Source of the DNA: Mycosarcoma maydis
Taxonomy: Eukaryota > Basidiomycota > Ustilaginomycetes > Ustilaginales
Assembly: GCF_000328475.2 (NCBI RefSeq)
Contig: NC_026491.1
Span: 1-64,000, forward strand
DNA: 64,000 bases
Direction: 5' to 3'
A program made the position numbers and the translations under genes. Under the pieces are notes generated by a model, which made no database searches, was not told where the DNA came from, and worked only from the letters and a program-made list of their open reading frames with translations. This document shows positions 32,470 through 42,529 of this stretch, piece by piece (the stretch's first letter is position 1; each line of letters begins with the position of its first letter).

Positions 32470-34368
32470 ATGATCCGAGCCTCGTTACTCGCCTATCTCA
32501 GCTTGTTACTTGCTGTACTTCAGCAGGCCAATTCTACATCTGCAGACCTAGTCGACGATGCGCAGCTCTACGCTACTGAGAATCAGAATGTCTGGGTACC
32601 AGTACCCAAGAAAGGTTACTATATTGAATCGGACATCCCAGCACATGCACAGTTCAAGGAGCAACAAGGCCGAACGCGCAAAATCGCCATCATCGGTGCA
32701 GGACCGTCCGGCACCTCTGCAGCTTACTTTCTGAAACATGCCCAAGATCGGCTCGCCTCTTCGAACGACTCGTCCATCGCTGGCGACAAACTCGATCTCA
32801 CCATCTATGAGCGAGAGACTAGAATCGGTGGTCGAGCTGCCGTTACCTATCCCTACGACGATAATACCCAAGATCCGGTCGAGCTAGGCGCGAGTATCTT
32901 TGCCGATGTCAACCTAAACATCCGGCGAGCGGTCAAAGACTTTGACCTGGAGACTGGCGCGAAAGTGGGCCTCTCCGGTCAGATGGGCATTTGGGACGGA
33001 CAGCAATTTCTGTTCGAAGGTGACCAAAGCAGTTGGTGGACGAGCGCCAAGTTTTTCTTACGCTACGGATACAGTGCCATCACTACGGAGAACATTGTCA
33101 AGACGCAGCTCTCGTACTTTGCAGGCCTCTACCGCCCGAGCTTTCTGCACGCGCGCAAAGGCAAAAGCAATACGAGCGTCTCTGGGTATCCTTGGTCGAG
33201 GATCGAAGACTTGGCAGACGCCATCAACGCCACTTCGCTGGTGCAGACCACGGGCATGCAATTCTTCAAAGACCGAAGGGTCTCTGAGCTGTTCATCGAG
33301 GAGATGGTGGAAGCGGCAACACGAGTCAACTATGCACAAGACACCGACAAAATCCATGGCTTTGGCGCGTTGGTCAGCCTGGCAGCTTCCGGAGCGACCG
33401 GAGTCAAGAAAGGAAACTACCGCATCTTTGAGCAGTTTGCTAGCCGCAGTGGTGCGAGGGTGTTGACCGGTGTCGAAGGGCAGGTGACGGGCATAGTTCG
33501 CTTCAACAGTACTGTTCCAGTGCCAAGACGACTTGGCTTGCAGGAAGGAGCGGAAATGGAGGAGCAGGTGCAGTGGTATATCGGCACCAAAAGCGGCGAA
33601 GGCGAGTTGTACGATGCGGTCATCATCGCCACTCCCTGGCACAATGCGGACATCACGCTTCTCAACACAAGGGAACGCGTCAAGAGCAAGCCGTTTGTCC
33701 ACCTGCACGTGACGCTGTTGACGACGAGCCGCGAGAGGCCGCGATCGGAATACTTTGGATTGGGAGAACAGGATCTTGTGCCTACCACGATCCTCACCTC
33801 AAGCGAGAGCGTGAGGAGAGCATCAGCGGATCGCAGAAACAAGCCTCACGTTCCGGAGACGCCGTCGCCGCCAGACGAGAGTGCGCACAGTACAACACCG
33901 CGCTTTGGGGCTAAGGACGAGCTGAAGAAACCGAAGCTGGAATTTTTCTCTCTCAACTACCTGCGATCTGTCAGGCCGCCGCGCTCCACCTCGGATTCTT
34001 CGAGCGCCAAGGACTACGTGGTCAAGATCTTTTCTGCACAACCCATGTCTGACGATCAGCTTTCGGCGCTGTTTGGCGATACGATAAGTTGGATCAAGCG
34101 ACACTCGTGGGATTCATACCCTTACCTCACGCCCACGGACCGCTACCCGCGCATCCAAGTGGACCACAACCTGTACTACTCGAATGCCATCGAGAGTCTT
34201 GTTTCGACCATGGAGACGTCGACTGTGGCCAGCAAGAATGCCGTCGCCTTGATGCTGCGCAGCTGGTACGGCGACGATTTCGTCAACGGCAACCACTGCA
34301 ATTCGTCTGTCCCAATCGACCCGCTCGACAACCCGAATTGGGCTGGCTGGGGTTGCGATTCTGGCTAA
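32470..34368 (+). CDS. Prenylcysteine lyase/oxidase (secretory or vacuolar)
   Basis: 632 residues, single exon. An N-terminal signal sequence covers residues 1-22 (LLAYLSLLLAVLQQA). A dinucleotide-binding FAD motif follows at 71-81 (KIAIIGAGPSG), with the second flavoprotein motif around TIYERETRIGGRAAV (111-125) and the family hallmark ELGASIFADVNLN (138-150). The C-terminus has the prenylcysteine-lyase region YPRIQVDHNLYYSNAIES near 560-578. The family oxidatively cleaves farnesyl- or geranylgeranyl-cysteine released when prenylated proteins are degraded, giving free cysteine, a prenyl aldehyde and hydrogen peroxide. In a smut, a farnesylated pheromone could be one source of substrate, but that is inference. 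An insertion rich in Ser, Pro and charged residues (about 445-495) is longer than in animal homologues. It converges on KHA1. Confidence 0.9.
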   Translation: MIRASLLAYLSLLLAVLQQANSTSADLVDDAQLYATENQNVWVPVPKKGYYIESDIPAHAQFKEQQGRTRKIAIIGAGPSGTSAAYFLKHAQDRLASSNDSSIAGDKLDLTIYERETRIGGRAAVTYPYDDNTQDPVELGASIFADVNLNIRRAVKDFDLETGAKVGLSGQMGIWDGQQFLFEGDQSSWWTSAKFFLRYGYSAITTENIVKTQLSYFAGLYRPSFLHARKGKSNTSVSGYPWSRIEDLADAINATSLVQTTGMQFFKDRRVSELFIEEMVEAATRVNYAQDTDKIHGFGALVSLAASGATGVKKGNYRIFEQFASRSGARVLTGVEGQVTGIVRFNSTVPVPRRLGLQEGAEMEEQVQWYIGTKSGEGELYDAVIIATPWHNADITLLNTRERVKSKPFVHLHVTLLTTSRERPRSEYFGLGEQDLVPTTILTSSESVRRASADRRNKPHVPETPSPPDESAHSTTPRFGAKDELKKPKLEFFSLNYLRSVRPPRSTSDSSSAKDYVVKIFSAQPMSDDQLSALFGDTISWIKRHSWDSYPYLTPTDRYPRIQVDHNLYYSNAIESLVSTMETSTVASKNAVALMLRSWYGDDFVNGNHCNSSVPIDPLDNPNWAGWGCDSG

Positions 34369-34789
34369 ACGCACGCCGCTTACCGCGTCTCATGTGTGAT
34401 TCTCACGTCCATTACCTTGCCATTCGTGAATGTTGCGATGCACTATGCTTTTGCACAACCGTGAACTATACCGACTGTAGCGCACCGATCGTGCTACGTT
34501 CCAACAGCATATTGTACACATGACAGACGCCAAGCCAGACGGACAAGTCGAGTCACAGTGTCTAAATTGCGATGCAGCGAAATCACTGAATGGTGCAGCG
34601 TGCAGAGTGCAGCGTGCGTGACGGTGTGATAAATCACAAATGCTCGGGCAAGTCGGGTATAAGGTATGCGGTAGAGATGGTTCGTGCTACTTGGGCGATC
34701 GATTAAGAGGCTGAGCCGAGGACACATGGCAAACATGTAGAAAGCGCCAAAGGGCAAAGAGCGCGGTTGGTGATATCAACCATGCCGCA
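34369..34789. other. Convergent intergenic region
   Basis: Carries the 3' ends of the prenylcysteine lyase and KHA1-like genes. It has one ATTCGTGAATG motif near 34421. No gene recognised. Confidence 0.55.
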
Positions 34790-37700
34790 TCATCGCTGAA
34801 AGGCCTGCACGACAATGGCACACGATCTTAGATGCTGCAAGAGCACCCCTTCGGTGACAGCGCCCAGGCAGTTGCCGACAGCACGGTATTCTTCTCGCAG
34901 CTCTTCAGCAAGCGTCCAAGCAGCTGATGCATGCTCGACATGCATGCTCTCCACTTCTTGACGGAACTGCTTGGGTCGTTGGTTCCACTTTCCTCTGCCG
35001 ATCAAGACCATGTCCTGTCGCTCGTCGAGCAACGGCAACAGTACCGTACACATGGTACGGATCGGCCTGCTCGTGCATTCCGGTGTCGATGCCAGCGTGA
35101 GAAACACAATCCCCGAGTCGGTACATGCTTCTGTAGTCCCATGCGTTTTCGAAGGCTTGGTGCGTCTCTCGTCTTCCCACTGAGAGCAGCTCGATCCGAG
35201 ACCGGCTCGGTCCGTGTGGCAGGCAGCCGCTGCCACAAAATCATCTGGTATCGATTTGACCGTGGCAGCTGCATTCGATGCGTCTTGCTGGTGGAACAAG
35301 AATCGAGCGTCCACGCGTGCGGCTTCCTGTTGGTGAATGGTCTCAAGATTGATAGAACGGATGTGCGCGTCGTCGGTTGTCAAGGGGTCCACAGTAAATG
35401 AGGACGGTAACAGCGTAGTTGGGGTTGCCGACGCAGCAACCGCACCGACCTCTTCATCGCCTGTATTCGCAAACGTGATGACCAATCCCTGAACACTTCC
35501 GGGCGAGTTGAGCACCATCCTTCGCAGAAGCTCTACGGCTGCCCGATCATCGGCACCTCCGAAGAAGGGCACAATGATTCTTCGTGAGCCAGGTGGTCTC
35601 TGTAGGCCATGGCTGTCCTCAAGCTGACGTCGCAAAGCTTCCAAAGCCTTTTCATCACGAGGCTCTGTCGATGGCCGCGTCAAGCTCAGATCCAGCAACA
35701 CGCCGGTGGCGCACTGCTTGCGCAGGTTGCGGAAAAGCCGAGAAGGGAGCGACTGAGCATCGGAACTTGCTTGCCAGAAGCTGACGCTGGCATCCTCGTC
35801 GTCGTGCGTCTTTACGAACGAAAGCCCACTGGCAGCTGCTGCTGCGCCGAGCCACGAGAGACCTCGACCGTACGAGTTGAGCGACTCCCATGCAACCAGT
35901 GCCATACCGCGTCCAAGCTCGGACAACATCGCGTCAGACTTTCCAAGTCGTTGTTGCGCTCTCGCATTCTGCTGTCCGATTGTCTTGATCATTTCGTGTC
36001 GAGGCACGATAAAGGTATCTGGAGGAGCCGAATAAGCAGCATCAGCATCGCTCTTCGCGCGCGGTGTCGTCATGGTTGCTGTATAATGGTCCAGCTTACG
36101 TTCTCTTGCCAGCATCGCCGACGAAGGCACCTTGCAAAGTTTCTGGACCATCTTCAAACTTTCCATCATCTCGTCACGATGACGCTCTTCCGAGTAATTG
36201 ATGAGCTGCATGATAGATGATGTCGTGTATTCTATCGGCAACAAGCGAAGCAGGTCGACAGAGATCTGTCCCGACGCATTCTCACCCATATCCGTGCCGC
36301 CTTGTGATACGTTTGGCGCCGAGTAGTGCTGTCCCAGCAAGTGGAGGAGGAACATAAGGGTCTTTATTGCTGGACTTGGCGAGGCGATAGCAACAGTGAC
36401 TGCAAAATCAGCCGAGTCGACATCGTCACCCGATCTGGACTCGTCAGATGTGCCGTCTTTGTCGTTTACATACTTTTCTTTTTCGCCTTGGGCATCAACT
36501 GCTGCTTCCTGCTGAGCGAGGCTGGAAAAGTAGACGTATCTCGACAGCGGCCGCACCGACATGGTGGTACACAGGAAGCAAATGACGAGCATGGCAAACA
36601 CCTTCGCACTCACAACATTGAGTTGAAGTGCCACGTTGAGGATGATGATTTCGATGATGCCCTTGCTCTGCATGAGACTTGCTACGCACATGGATTCACG
36701 CCAAGTCATCCCGGCAAGCTTGGCAGAAGCTGCAGTGGCACCAAACTTGCTGACAAAGATACCGACGAGGAGTAGCAAGATGAGACCCCAACAGGTTGCA
36801 TCGTTGAGAAGCTTGAAGTTGGTGCTGAGACCACTTGTGACAAAGTAGAGTGGAAGAAGTACCATCATTACCAGCGTCTCGATGCTTTCGGTAACCTTGA
36901 CTGCAAAGTTGCCGTGTGGGCAACACACTCCGAAGCTAAAGGCACCTACGATTGGATGAACGCCCATCGAATCGGTATAGAAGGCGCTGACAAGCGTACC
37001 GCAGAGCGCTATGACAAGCAAGTGCTCCGGAACACGGTCTTCGGCTCCTGTCGTCATGTCGAAGCCGCTTCGAACGATAAGATGATTCATCAGCGGGCGA
37101 AAGACAAACCAAAGGACCAGAATGTAGCCCGCAGCTGCAAGCAGCTGGTAGAGAGCATCGATCTGCTTTCCTCCAGTTCCTAGAGCCGATCCCAAGGCGA
37201 GCAAAACGTAGCCGATCAGGTCGTTGCATACGCCCGAGGCGATGGTGATGCAGCCCAGGCGAGTGCTCAGGATGTTCATCTCGGCCATGATGCGCGACAG
37301 CACCGAGAGCGACGTGACGGCCATCACCGTGCCCACAAAAAGGAAAAACGTGGTAAACTGGACGGTTTGGTCGGTTTCGAGCTGCCAGATCAATCTCGCG
37401 ATACCAACAGCAATGCTGAACGGAATGGCCATGCCTGGTAATGTGATGAGCAATACCTTTTGCCAGTATTTGGCCATGAGATCGGTGTCGGTCTCGAGAC
37501 CAATAAGAAACAGGAATAGTGACAGGCCAATGTTGGCCATCAGCTTGAGCAGACCCAAGGCCTGTGTGGGGACGATGGTGCTGGTAAAGCCGGGGATGTT
37601 GCCAAGAGCAGTAGGCCCAAGCAGAATACCAGCTAGCAGCTCGCCAACTACTGCTGGCTGACCAATCAATTTGAAGAGCTTGCCGAGCAGCTGGCAGAAG

Positions 37701-37819
37701 ACGATGATGATGATGACTTGGGTCAAAAAGAGACCGAAACCATTGGTGGTGAGAACATAGTTGTTCGGGTCGAATGCCAGCGGGTCGCTATGGCTGAGGA
37801 AGCCATAGTTGAACGGCAT
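34790..37819 (-). CDS. KHA1: K+/H+ antiporter, CPA2 family (KHA1-like)
   Basis: 1009 residues, single exon starting MPFNYGFLSHSDP. Residues about 28-440 form the Na+/H+-exchanger fold with about twelve membrane helices (for example FLTQVIIIIVFCQLLGKL and LGLLKLMANIGLSLFLFLIG). Asn199-Asp200 in ASGVCNDLIGY is the membrane-buried pair expected in electroneutral cation/proton antiporters. The last 560 residues are cytosolic. They include a domain near 745-800 (RRIIVPFFGGADDRAAVELL) shared with yeast Kha1 and a CPA2-type C-terminus. Yeast Kha1 works in Golgi-like membranes in potassium and pH balance, and a similar location is inferred here. The protein is somewhat longer than yeast Kha1 because of Ser-rich insertions in the tail. 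Oriented tail-to-tail with the prenylcysteine lyase gene. Confidence 0.92.
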   Translation of the reverse strand: MPFNYGFLSHSDPLAFDPNNYVLTTNGFGLFLTQVIIIIVFCQLLGKLFKLIGQPAVVGELLAGILLGPTALGNIPGFTSTIVPTQALGLLKLMANIGLSLFLFLIGLETDTDLMAKYWQKVLLITLPGMAIPFSIAVGIARLIWQLETDQTVQFTTFFLFVGTVMAVTSLSVLSRIMAEMNILSTRLGCITIASGVCNDLIGYVLLALGSALGTGGKQIDALYQLLAAAGYILVLWFVFRPLMNHLIVRSGFDMTTGAEDRVPEHLLVIALCGTLVSAFYTDSMGVHPIVGAFSFGVCCPHGNFAVKVTESIETLVMMVLLPLYFVTSGLSTNFKLLNDATCWGLILLLLVGIFVSKFGATAASAKLAGMTWRESMCVASLMQSKGIIEIIILNVALQLNVVSAKVFAMLVICFLCTTMSVRPLSRYVYFSSLAQQEAAVDAQGEKEKYVNDKDGTSDESRSGDDVDSADFAVTVAIASPSPAIKTLMFLLHLLGQHYSAPNVSQGGTDMGENASGQISVDLLRLLPIEYTTSSIMQLINYSEERHRDEMMESLKMVQKLCKVPSSAMLARERKLDHYTATMTTPRAKSDADAAYSAPPDTFIVPRHEMIKTIGQQNARAQQRLGKSDAMLSELGRGMALVAWESLNSYGRGLSWLGAAAAASGLSFVKTHDDEDASVSFWQASSDAQSLPSRLFRNLRKQCATGVLLDLSLTRPSTEPRDEKALEALRRQLEDSHGLQRPPGSRRIIVPFFGGADDRAAVELLRRMVLNSPGSVQGLVITFANTGDEEVGAVAASATPTTLLPSSFTVDPLTTDDAHIRSINLETIHQQEAARVDARFLFHQQDASNAAATVKSIPDDFVAAAACHTDRAGLGSSCSQWEDERRTKPSKTHGTTEACTDSGIVFLTLASTPECTSRPIRTMCTVLLPLLDERQDMVLIGRGKWNQRPKQFRQEVESMHVEHASAAWTLAEELREEYRAVGNCLGAVTEGVLLQHLRSCAIVVQAFQR

Positions 37820-38186
37820 CGTTGCTGACCAAGCTCGTGGTTGTGATCAGCAACGTCTTGAGGGTGTGTAGGCGGACAAAACTTTAGCGTCTATGGTTGG
37901 TGTATGATGCTTGCCAGGGCGATAGTCACGAGTGGTCCGCGCCGGCAGAGGTGTGTATATTCGCAGCAGAAACGCTGGATGCTCCAGTTGCTGGTTTAGT
38001 TGACGGACGGGGTGAAACATTCTTTCTCGGTGCTCAACAGCGAGACCAGGGTGAGGTGACTAGCGCCTGCAACAAAGCCTATGCAGTGGGAGAACAATGC
38101 AGAGGCGCAGCAAGGAGAGGAGGATAGGAGCGAAAAGACACGAGAGGATCAATCTGCACCGTCATGCGCGCGTGGGGTGCATGATA

Positions 38187-38203
38187 ATTCGTGAATCACG
38201 AAT
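38187..38203. repeat. Perfect ATTCGTGA-A-TCACGAAT dyad
   Basis: Two 8-base arms are exact reverse complements around a single central A. This is the most symmetrical single copy of the dispersed intergenic motif. Confidence 0.85.
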
Positions 38204-38876
38204 CATACAAAGATGCACATTTTTGAGTTTATGCAAGCACCCACGACCAAAAAACGTTACAGTAAGTTAGTCACAGAGTTAGGGTTCAACCACTAGCAAT
38301 CACAAACGACACGTGACCACAACAGACTTACTTGTACGTTGTGAGCCTTCACCGAAGCGGCCTGCGCTCTCTCAATCGACAATCTCTCTTAAGGATCGAC
38401 ATGAGAGATACAGTTACTGTAGATTCACGATTTACGTTTGGCGACCTCCTGTTACGCTCCTATTGCAGAGACCACAGCTCGGATTTGGACCTCATCAACA
38501 TCTCTTGTGATAGCCCGTACCTTCAAGCCGGCCAGCTAGTCACGAACACTTCTTTTGCGATCCTCGTGCATCAAGCACTCGTAACTCTCATCCTTGATCA
38601 AATTTCACGGTAACACAGTTGTCTGCAAAGCGAATGCAATTTCAAATGCTGGCATTTCCGCGTGACCTTGTTTCGTACAGATGGTAAAGCTGGTATCGTA
38701 TTGTCTACAATGTCAGAGATCCCGTACAGAAGGACGATTCAATTTGTTGTGGAGATCAGGAGAGGTACCGGATGCTTCGCAGAACAGGACCAATTCATGG
38801 TAAGTTGGGAGGGTGCCTGATGCTGGGAGACCGATAGAGAGGAGAGACAGATAAAAGAGAGAGGCAGAGAGAGAGA

Positions 38877-38950
38877 GGCAGGAAGGCAGGAAGGCAGGAA
38901 GGCAGGAAGGCAGAGAGACAGAGAGGCAGAGAGGCAGAGAGGCAGAGACG
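38877..38950. repeat. GGCAGGAA / GGCAGAGA minisatellite
   Basis: Four to five GGCAGGAA octamers grade into GGCAGAGA octamers. It lies 80-150 bases past the PP2C stop, probably within its 3' untranslated region. Confidence 0.85.
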
Positions 38951-39027
38951 CGCAGAGGTTCCGCTGGCTACCAAGCAGTTTCTTTCGGCCACAGTTAGGA
39001 TCCATCGTTGCAGGCCACGCTGCCTTT

Positions 39028-40682
39028 TTAGGCGTTCGATGCGTCTTGCGACTTGGCAGACGTGTTAGTGTCGTCGTCCACCTCCATCTTGTCCGACTCT
39101 TGGTTCGAGCTGGCTGGCTTGGCATCCGTGTGAGGCGACTCGACCAGCCTTGGCTCTGCAGCATCGCCGTCAGTTGCCTTTTCCGTTGTGGATGCCTTGG
39201 GAGCAGACTCGCTGCTGCTCTGATCCGGTTGCTCATCTCCGCTATCCTCCTCATCGACGACGTGTGCTTCGTAGACCACCTCGCCCTCGTCGGAGCGTCC
39301 ACCAGGACGGAACACGATGCCGGCTCCGCTGAGCGCGCCGGCCAATCCGCCAGGCAATTGGAGCGCACCTGCTGCTCCTTGCTCACCATTCTCGCCGCGT
39401 GCCAATCCCCCGGAAAGAAGCGATTGGATGCTAACTGCGCCCTCCATTCCGGTCTCCTGACCGCGTGTAGATGTCTGCGTGTTGCTGAAAACGGGAGGCA
39501 CCTCTTTGGGTGTGGTGCGCCCAAATTTGGGCACCTCAATGTTGTCCTTGATCCAGCTATACCATTCGTCCTTGCTTCGTCCGTTGAGCAAGGCAACAAT
39601 GCAGACGGTCATGTTGTCGCAGCCAATTCCACCCGTGTCCGAGTCAGGAGCAAGACAGCGATCCATGAGATCTTCACAGATATCGGCGAGTTCCTTGCCG
39701 TTGGCAATAGATCTTCGCACAATGTCCACCACCTTGACACTGCTGAGACAATCCCAGATACCATCGCATGCGAGGACGAGAAACTCGTCTTCGGCTTCGA
39801 GAACCTCTCTGTCGAGAACCTCGGGGAAGGCAGTGACAATCTGTCTTTCTACTGGAAGATCGAATGTGCGCTTGAACTCAAAGTCGCCAATGGCTCGACT
39901 GAGAGCCAGATTACCATTGACGCGGCCCCAACTAACGTAACCACCAGCGTACTCGATACGTTCCCGCTCCGAGTCCAGCGTGGGCTTGTGGTCATTGCTC
40001 ATCTCGATGCAGTTGCCGGCTTGAGAGAGAACACATCTGGAGTCGCCTGCATTTGCAACAAAGATTTTTTCGACCCGCTTCGGGTCCTTGGCCGTTGTCT
40101 TGATGAACGCCGTGACAGCGGTGCAGCCAGAAGGGTCGCTTGTGTAGTTCGGATCTGCATTGCGAGAGTACACCAACACGAGGGAGAGGGAAAGTTGCAA
40201 AGTGCGCGTCAGTGAGGGCTGCGCATGGCAATCAGAACGCGGATGCGATGGGCAGACGTACCTTTCTTCAGTTCCTCGTCAACGTCCAAGAAAGTCTGTT
40301 GAAGTGCTTCAGTGTAGTCTCCCTGCTTGAATTTGTCCTCCGACAGCAGGGTGTTGTGCAAATTGCGGCCGCAGTACTGAGCGACTGTTGCGCCTGTGTA
40401 ACGTCATCAAAAGAAAGAGACTTGGTTAGATCGGTATGATCCTGTGGAATGAGGCGCTGCTCAAGCAGCGAAGCCAAGGGACTCACCTCCATGGCCATCA
40501 AAAACACCGAAAAAGTTGCCGACAATGTCTCCATCCTCGTTCTTGATGTCGAGAATGGTGGTGTGCGAATCTTCCATACTGATTCGCCAACCTTGCATCT
40601 CAGAGATCGCATAAAGAACCGAGTCGTTGCCGCCGGAAGACGTGGTCTTCTTCACGACGGGCTCCGAGAGAGTCTGACCCAT
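39028..40682 (-). CDS. PP2C-type Ser/Thr phosphatase (Ptc2/Ptc3-like)
   Basis: Three exons: 40682-40487, 40393-40262 and 40154-39028. Both introns have GT-AG ends (GTGAGT...ACAG and GTACGT...GCAG) and both joins restore conserved sequence (FDGHGG-ATVAQYC and EELKK-DPNYTSD). The product has 484 residues. The N-terminus MGQTLSEPV is typical of the group. Metal-binding residues of the PPM fold are present: Glu37-Asp38 (MEDSH), Asp62 and Gly63 (FDGHGG), Asp240 (LACDGIWD) and Asp289 (GCDNMTV). The phosphatase core ends near residue 300. A 180-residue acidic Ser/Asp/Glu-rich tail follows, like those of Ptc2/Ptc3, which dampen stress-MAPK and checkpoint-kinase signalling in yeasts. The specific targets here are unknown. 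Confidence 0.93.
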
Positions 40683-42529
40683 TTTGACAAAGGTGAAGCC
40701 TAAGACGCACTGTTTGAAAACAGAATGCGATCAGACAAAGATGCTAGCGAGAACCAACAGCCGACTGGGATCGACTGTGAACACAGTGAACGTTTGATGC
40801 GAAGCGGTTGTACGGCAAGCAATTGGATGGTCGTCTATAGGTCGGATCAAAAGCTGCGTTATTCTGAGCGGGGCAGCTCGTCGTCGAATTGGGATTGTGC
40901 GGAAGAAGAAGGATGGGCTGGCCGTCCGTAGAGCAAGCTGGCTGGACGGTAGGTGGAAACAGTGGCAGTCAGATTCGTCAGAAGTAGGTGTCAAACGCGT
41001 TTCGAGATAGGTGGATCGGTGACTGGAAATCACAGCACCAGAACAACGCGGGGGAGTCGGGGCGTTATTTCGCTAGGAAGAAAGAGACCGAGAGAATGCT
41101 GAGTCGATGGAGGATGGTGGCGGAAAGAAATGTGATAAGAGGAAAAACGGCAAAGCAAAGCCAAACGAGACGACGATACGGTCAAACGACGAGAGACGGC
41201 GGGCCAGTGGGTGGATAGAGCTTCATCCGACTTGAAACCGCGATTTCTGATTTCCAGGTGAGGCACCGGCTCAGTCGCAGTGGCGGTCACGAGTGGCAGA
41301 GTTACCACGCAGTCAAACGCAATCAAACGCAGTCAAGACGCAGTCAAACGCAGCCTGCGATGGATGAATAGAAGCTGCTGCTGCATCGCGTCTGTGTTGT
41401 GATTTTGGTTAATTTTTTTTTGGGTGTGCGTGATCTGGTGAGTTGACAGAGTAATTTCGCGGTCTGGACAAGGTCGAAATTTCTTTGATTCCCTTCCATC
41501 TCCACAGCAGAGCGACTTGGCCTACAAGTCGAAAAAGGCGTGAAATGGGCCGCGCAGCCTGAACATGTTCATCATCACCTCAGTGGCGCAGAGCGACACA
41601 CGCCGAGTTCTGAGTGGCTCACCATGCACAGCTTGCTTTCGTGTTAAGCTGCAAAGCTCGAATCCTTCTCACCTGCGCCTGAAAGTTGCTCCTGGCCTGG
41701 CTTCAAGAGTTGTACGATGCCATGCTGGCTCGAGGCAACAAGTATCGAGAGCACTCGGGCTTACCTGTCTGTGGCTGGGACTCTAGCCGGCTCTGGTTCT
41801 AGAATTCAAGCTGTTCAACCAACGCAGCGCTCAAGTGTAGTGAGACTAAACTGATGTGCGATCGATCCTGTGTCCCGCTCCGTTGGTGAGTGTGGTTGAA
41901 GTTTTTGACCTTGTCTCGTCTTTCTTGATCCTTGCATTGCCCACTATTCGAACGGCAGTCCCATGCACTGACAGACTCTTCCTGCAACAGATGGTATCAC
42001 CTCGAGAACCGACCCTGAGCCTTGCAGGTCTTGCGTTCTGTCGGGAGCAGACATGAGATAAGTTACTACTAAGCGTTCGAGACAAGACCAAGTCGAGTGA
42101 GCAAAGCACGCGCGACTCGCACGAGTGTCTCTGCACTCCCAAGTACCAATCAATGTCAGATCGCGTTTGGTCTTAATTTGGTATTTTGCCATAACTAGCT
42201 GTTCGTTTTTCATGTCACAGCGCCAGGCTTGGTTCGACCCAATCACGAATACAAATTTTTGTAGTGAGAAAGACAAGAAGAAAACGCTCTGGTGTGCCAG
42301 TCTAAAGCATCCCAGTAAAAAGCGGTGTGTTGAGGACTAGCTGAGTGTGCGGTTTGGCTTTTATTTATTAACACTGACTGCGTCGCGCTGCTGCTTTCGT
42401 CGAGAATTCTTTTGCGATTCGCTCTGAGCTGAGCCTGACCATTGACAACTAACTGTCTTCGCGATCCACTGATCGCGACATTCTTCTCGCTGTTCTCCAC
42501 CACTGCTAGATCCACCGCAGACATCAATC
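40683..42529. other. Divergent intergenic region of PP2C and TIF34
   Basis: Holds both promoters. It contains a CAGTCAAACG decamer tandem at 41309-41353, an AATCACGAAT copy near 42241 and a TAAGTTA near 42058. No coding sequence recognised. Confidence 0.55.
41309..41353. repeat. CAGTCAAACG decamer tandem repeat
   Basis: About four imperfect copies of CAGTCAAACG (variants CAATCAAACG and CAGTCAAGACG) upstream of the PP2C start. Confidence 0.8.

Larger units (their letters stand above)
37820..39027. other. Intergenic between KHA1-like and PP2C genes
   Basis: Contains the KHA1-like promoter and the PP2C 3' flank. It holds the perfect dyad at 38187-38203, a GTTACAGTAAGTTA element near 38258 and a minisatellite at 38877-38950. 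A 93-codon ORF at 38332-38613 shows no protein-like conservation that I recognise. Confidence 0.6.

Noticed and set aside
38332..38613. 93-codon plus-strand ORF between KHA1-like and PP2C
   Set aside because: No recognisable domain; it overlaps intergenic repeat motifs.
39046..40215. Long plus-strand ORF opposite the PP2C gene
   Set aside because: It is the antisense shadow of PP2C coding sequence, whose metal-binding motifs are unambiguous.
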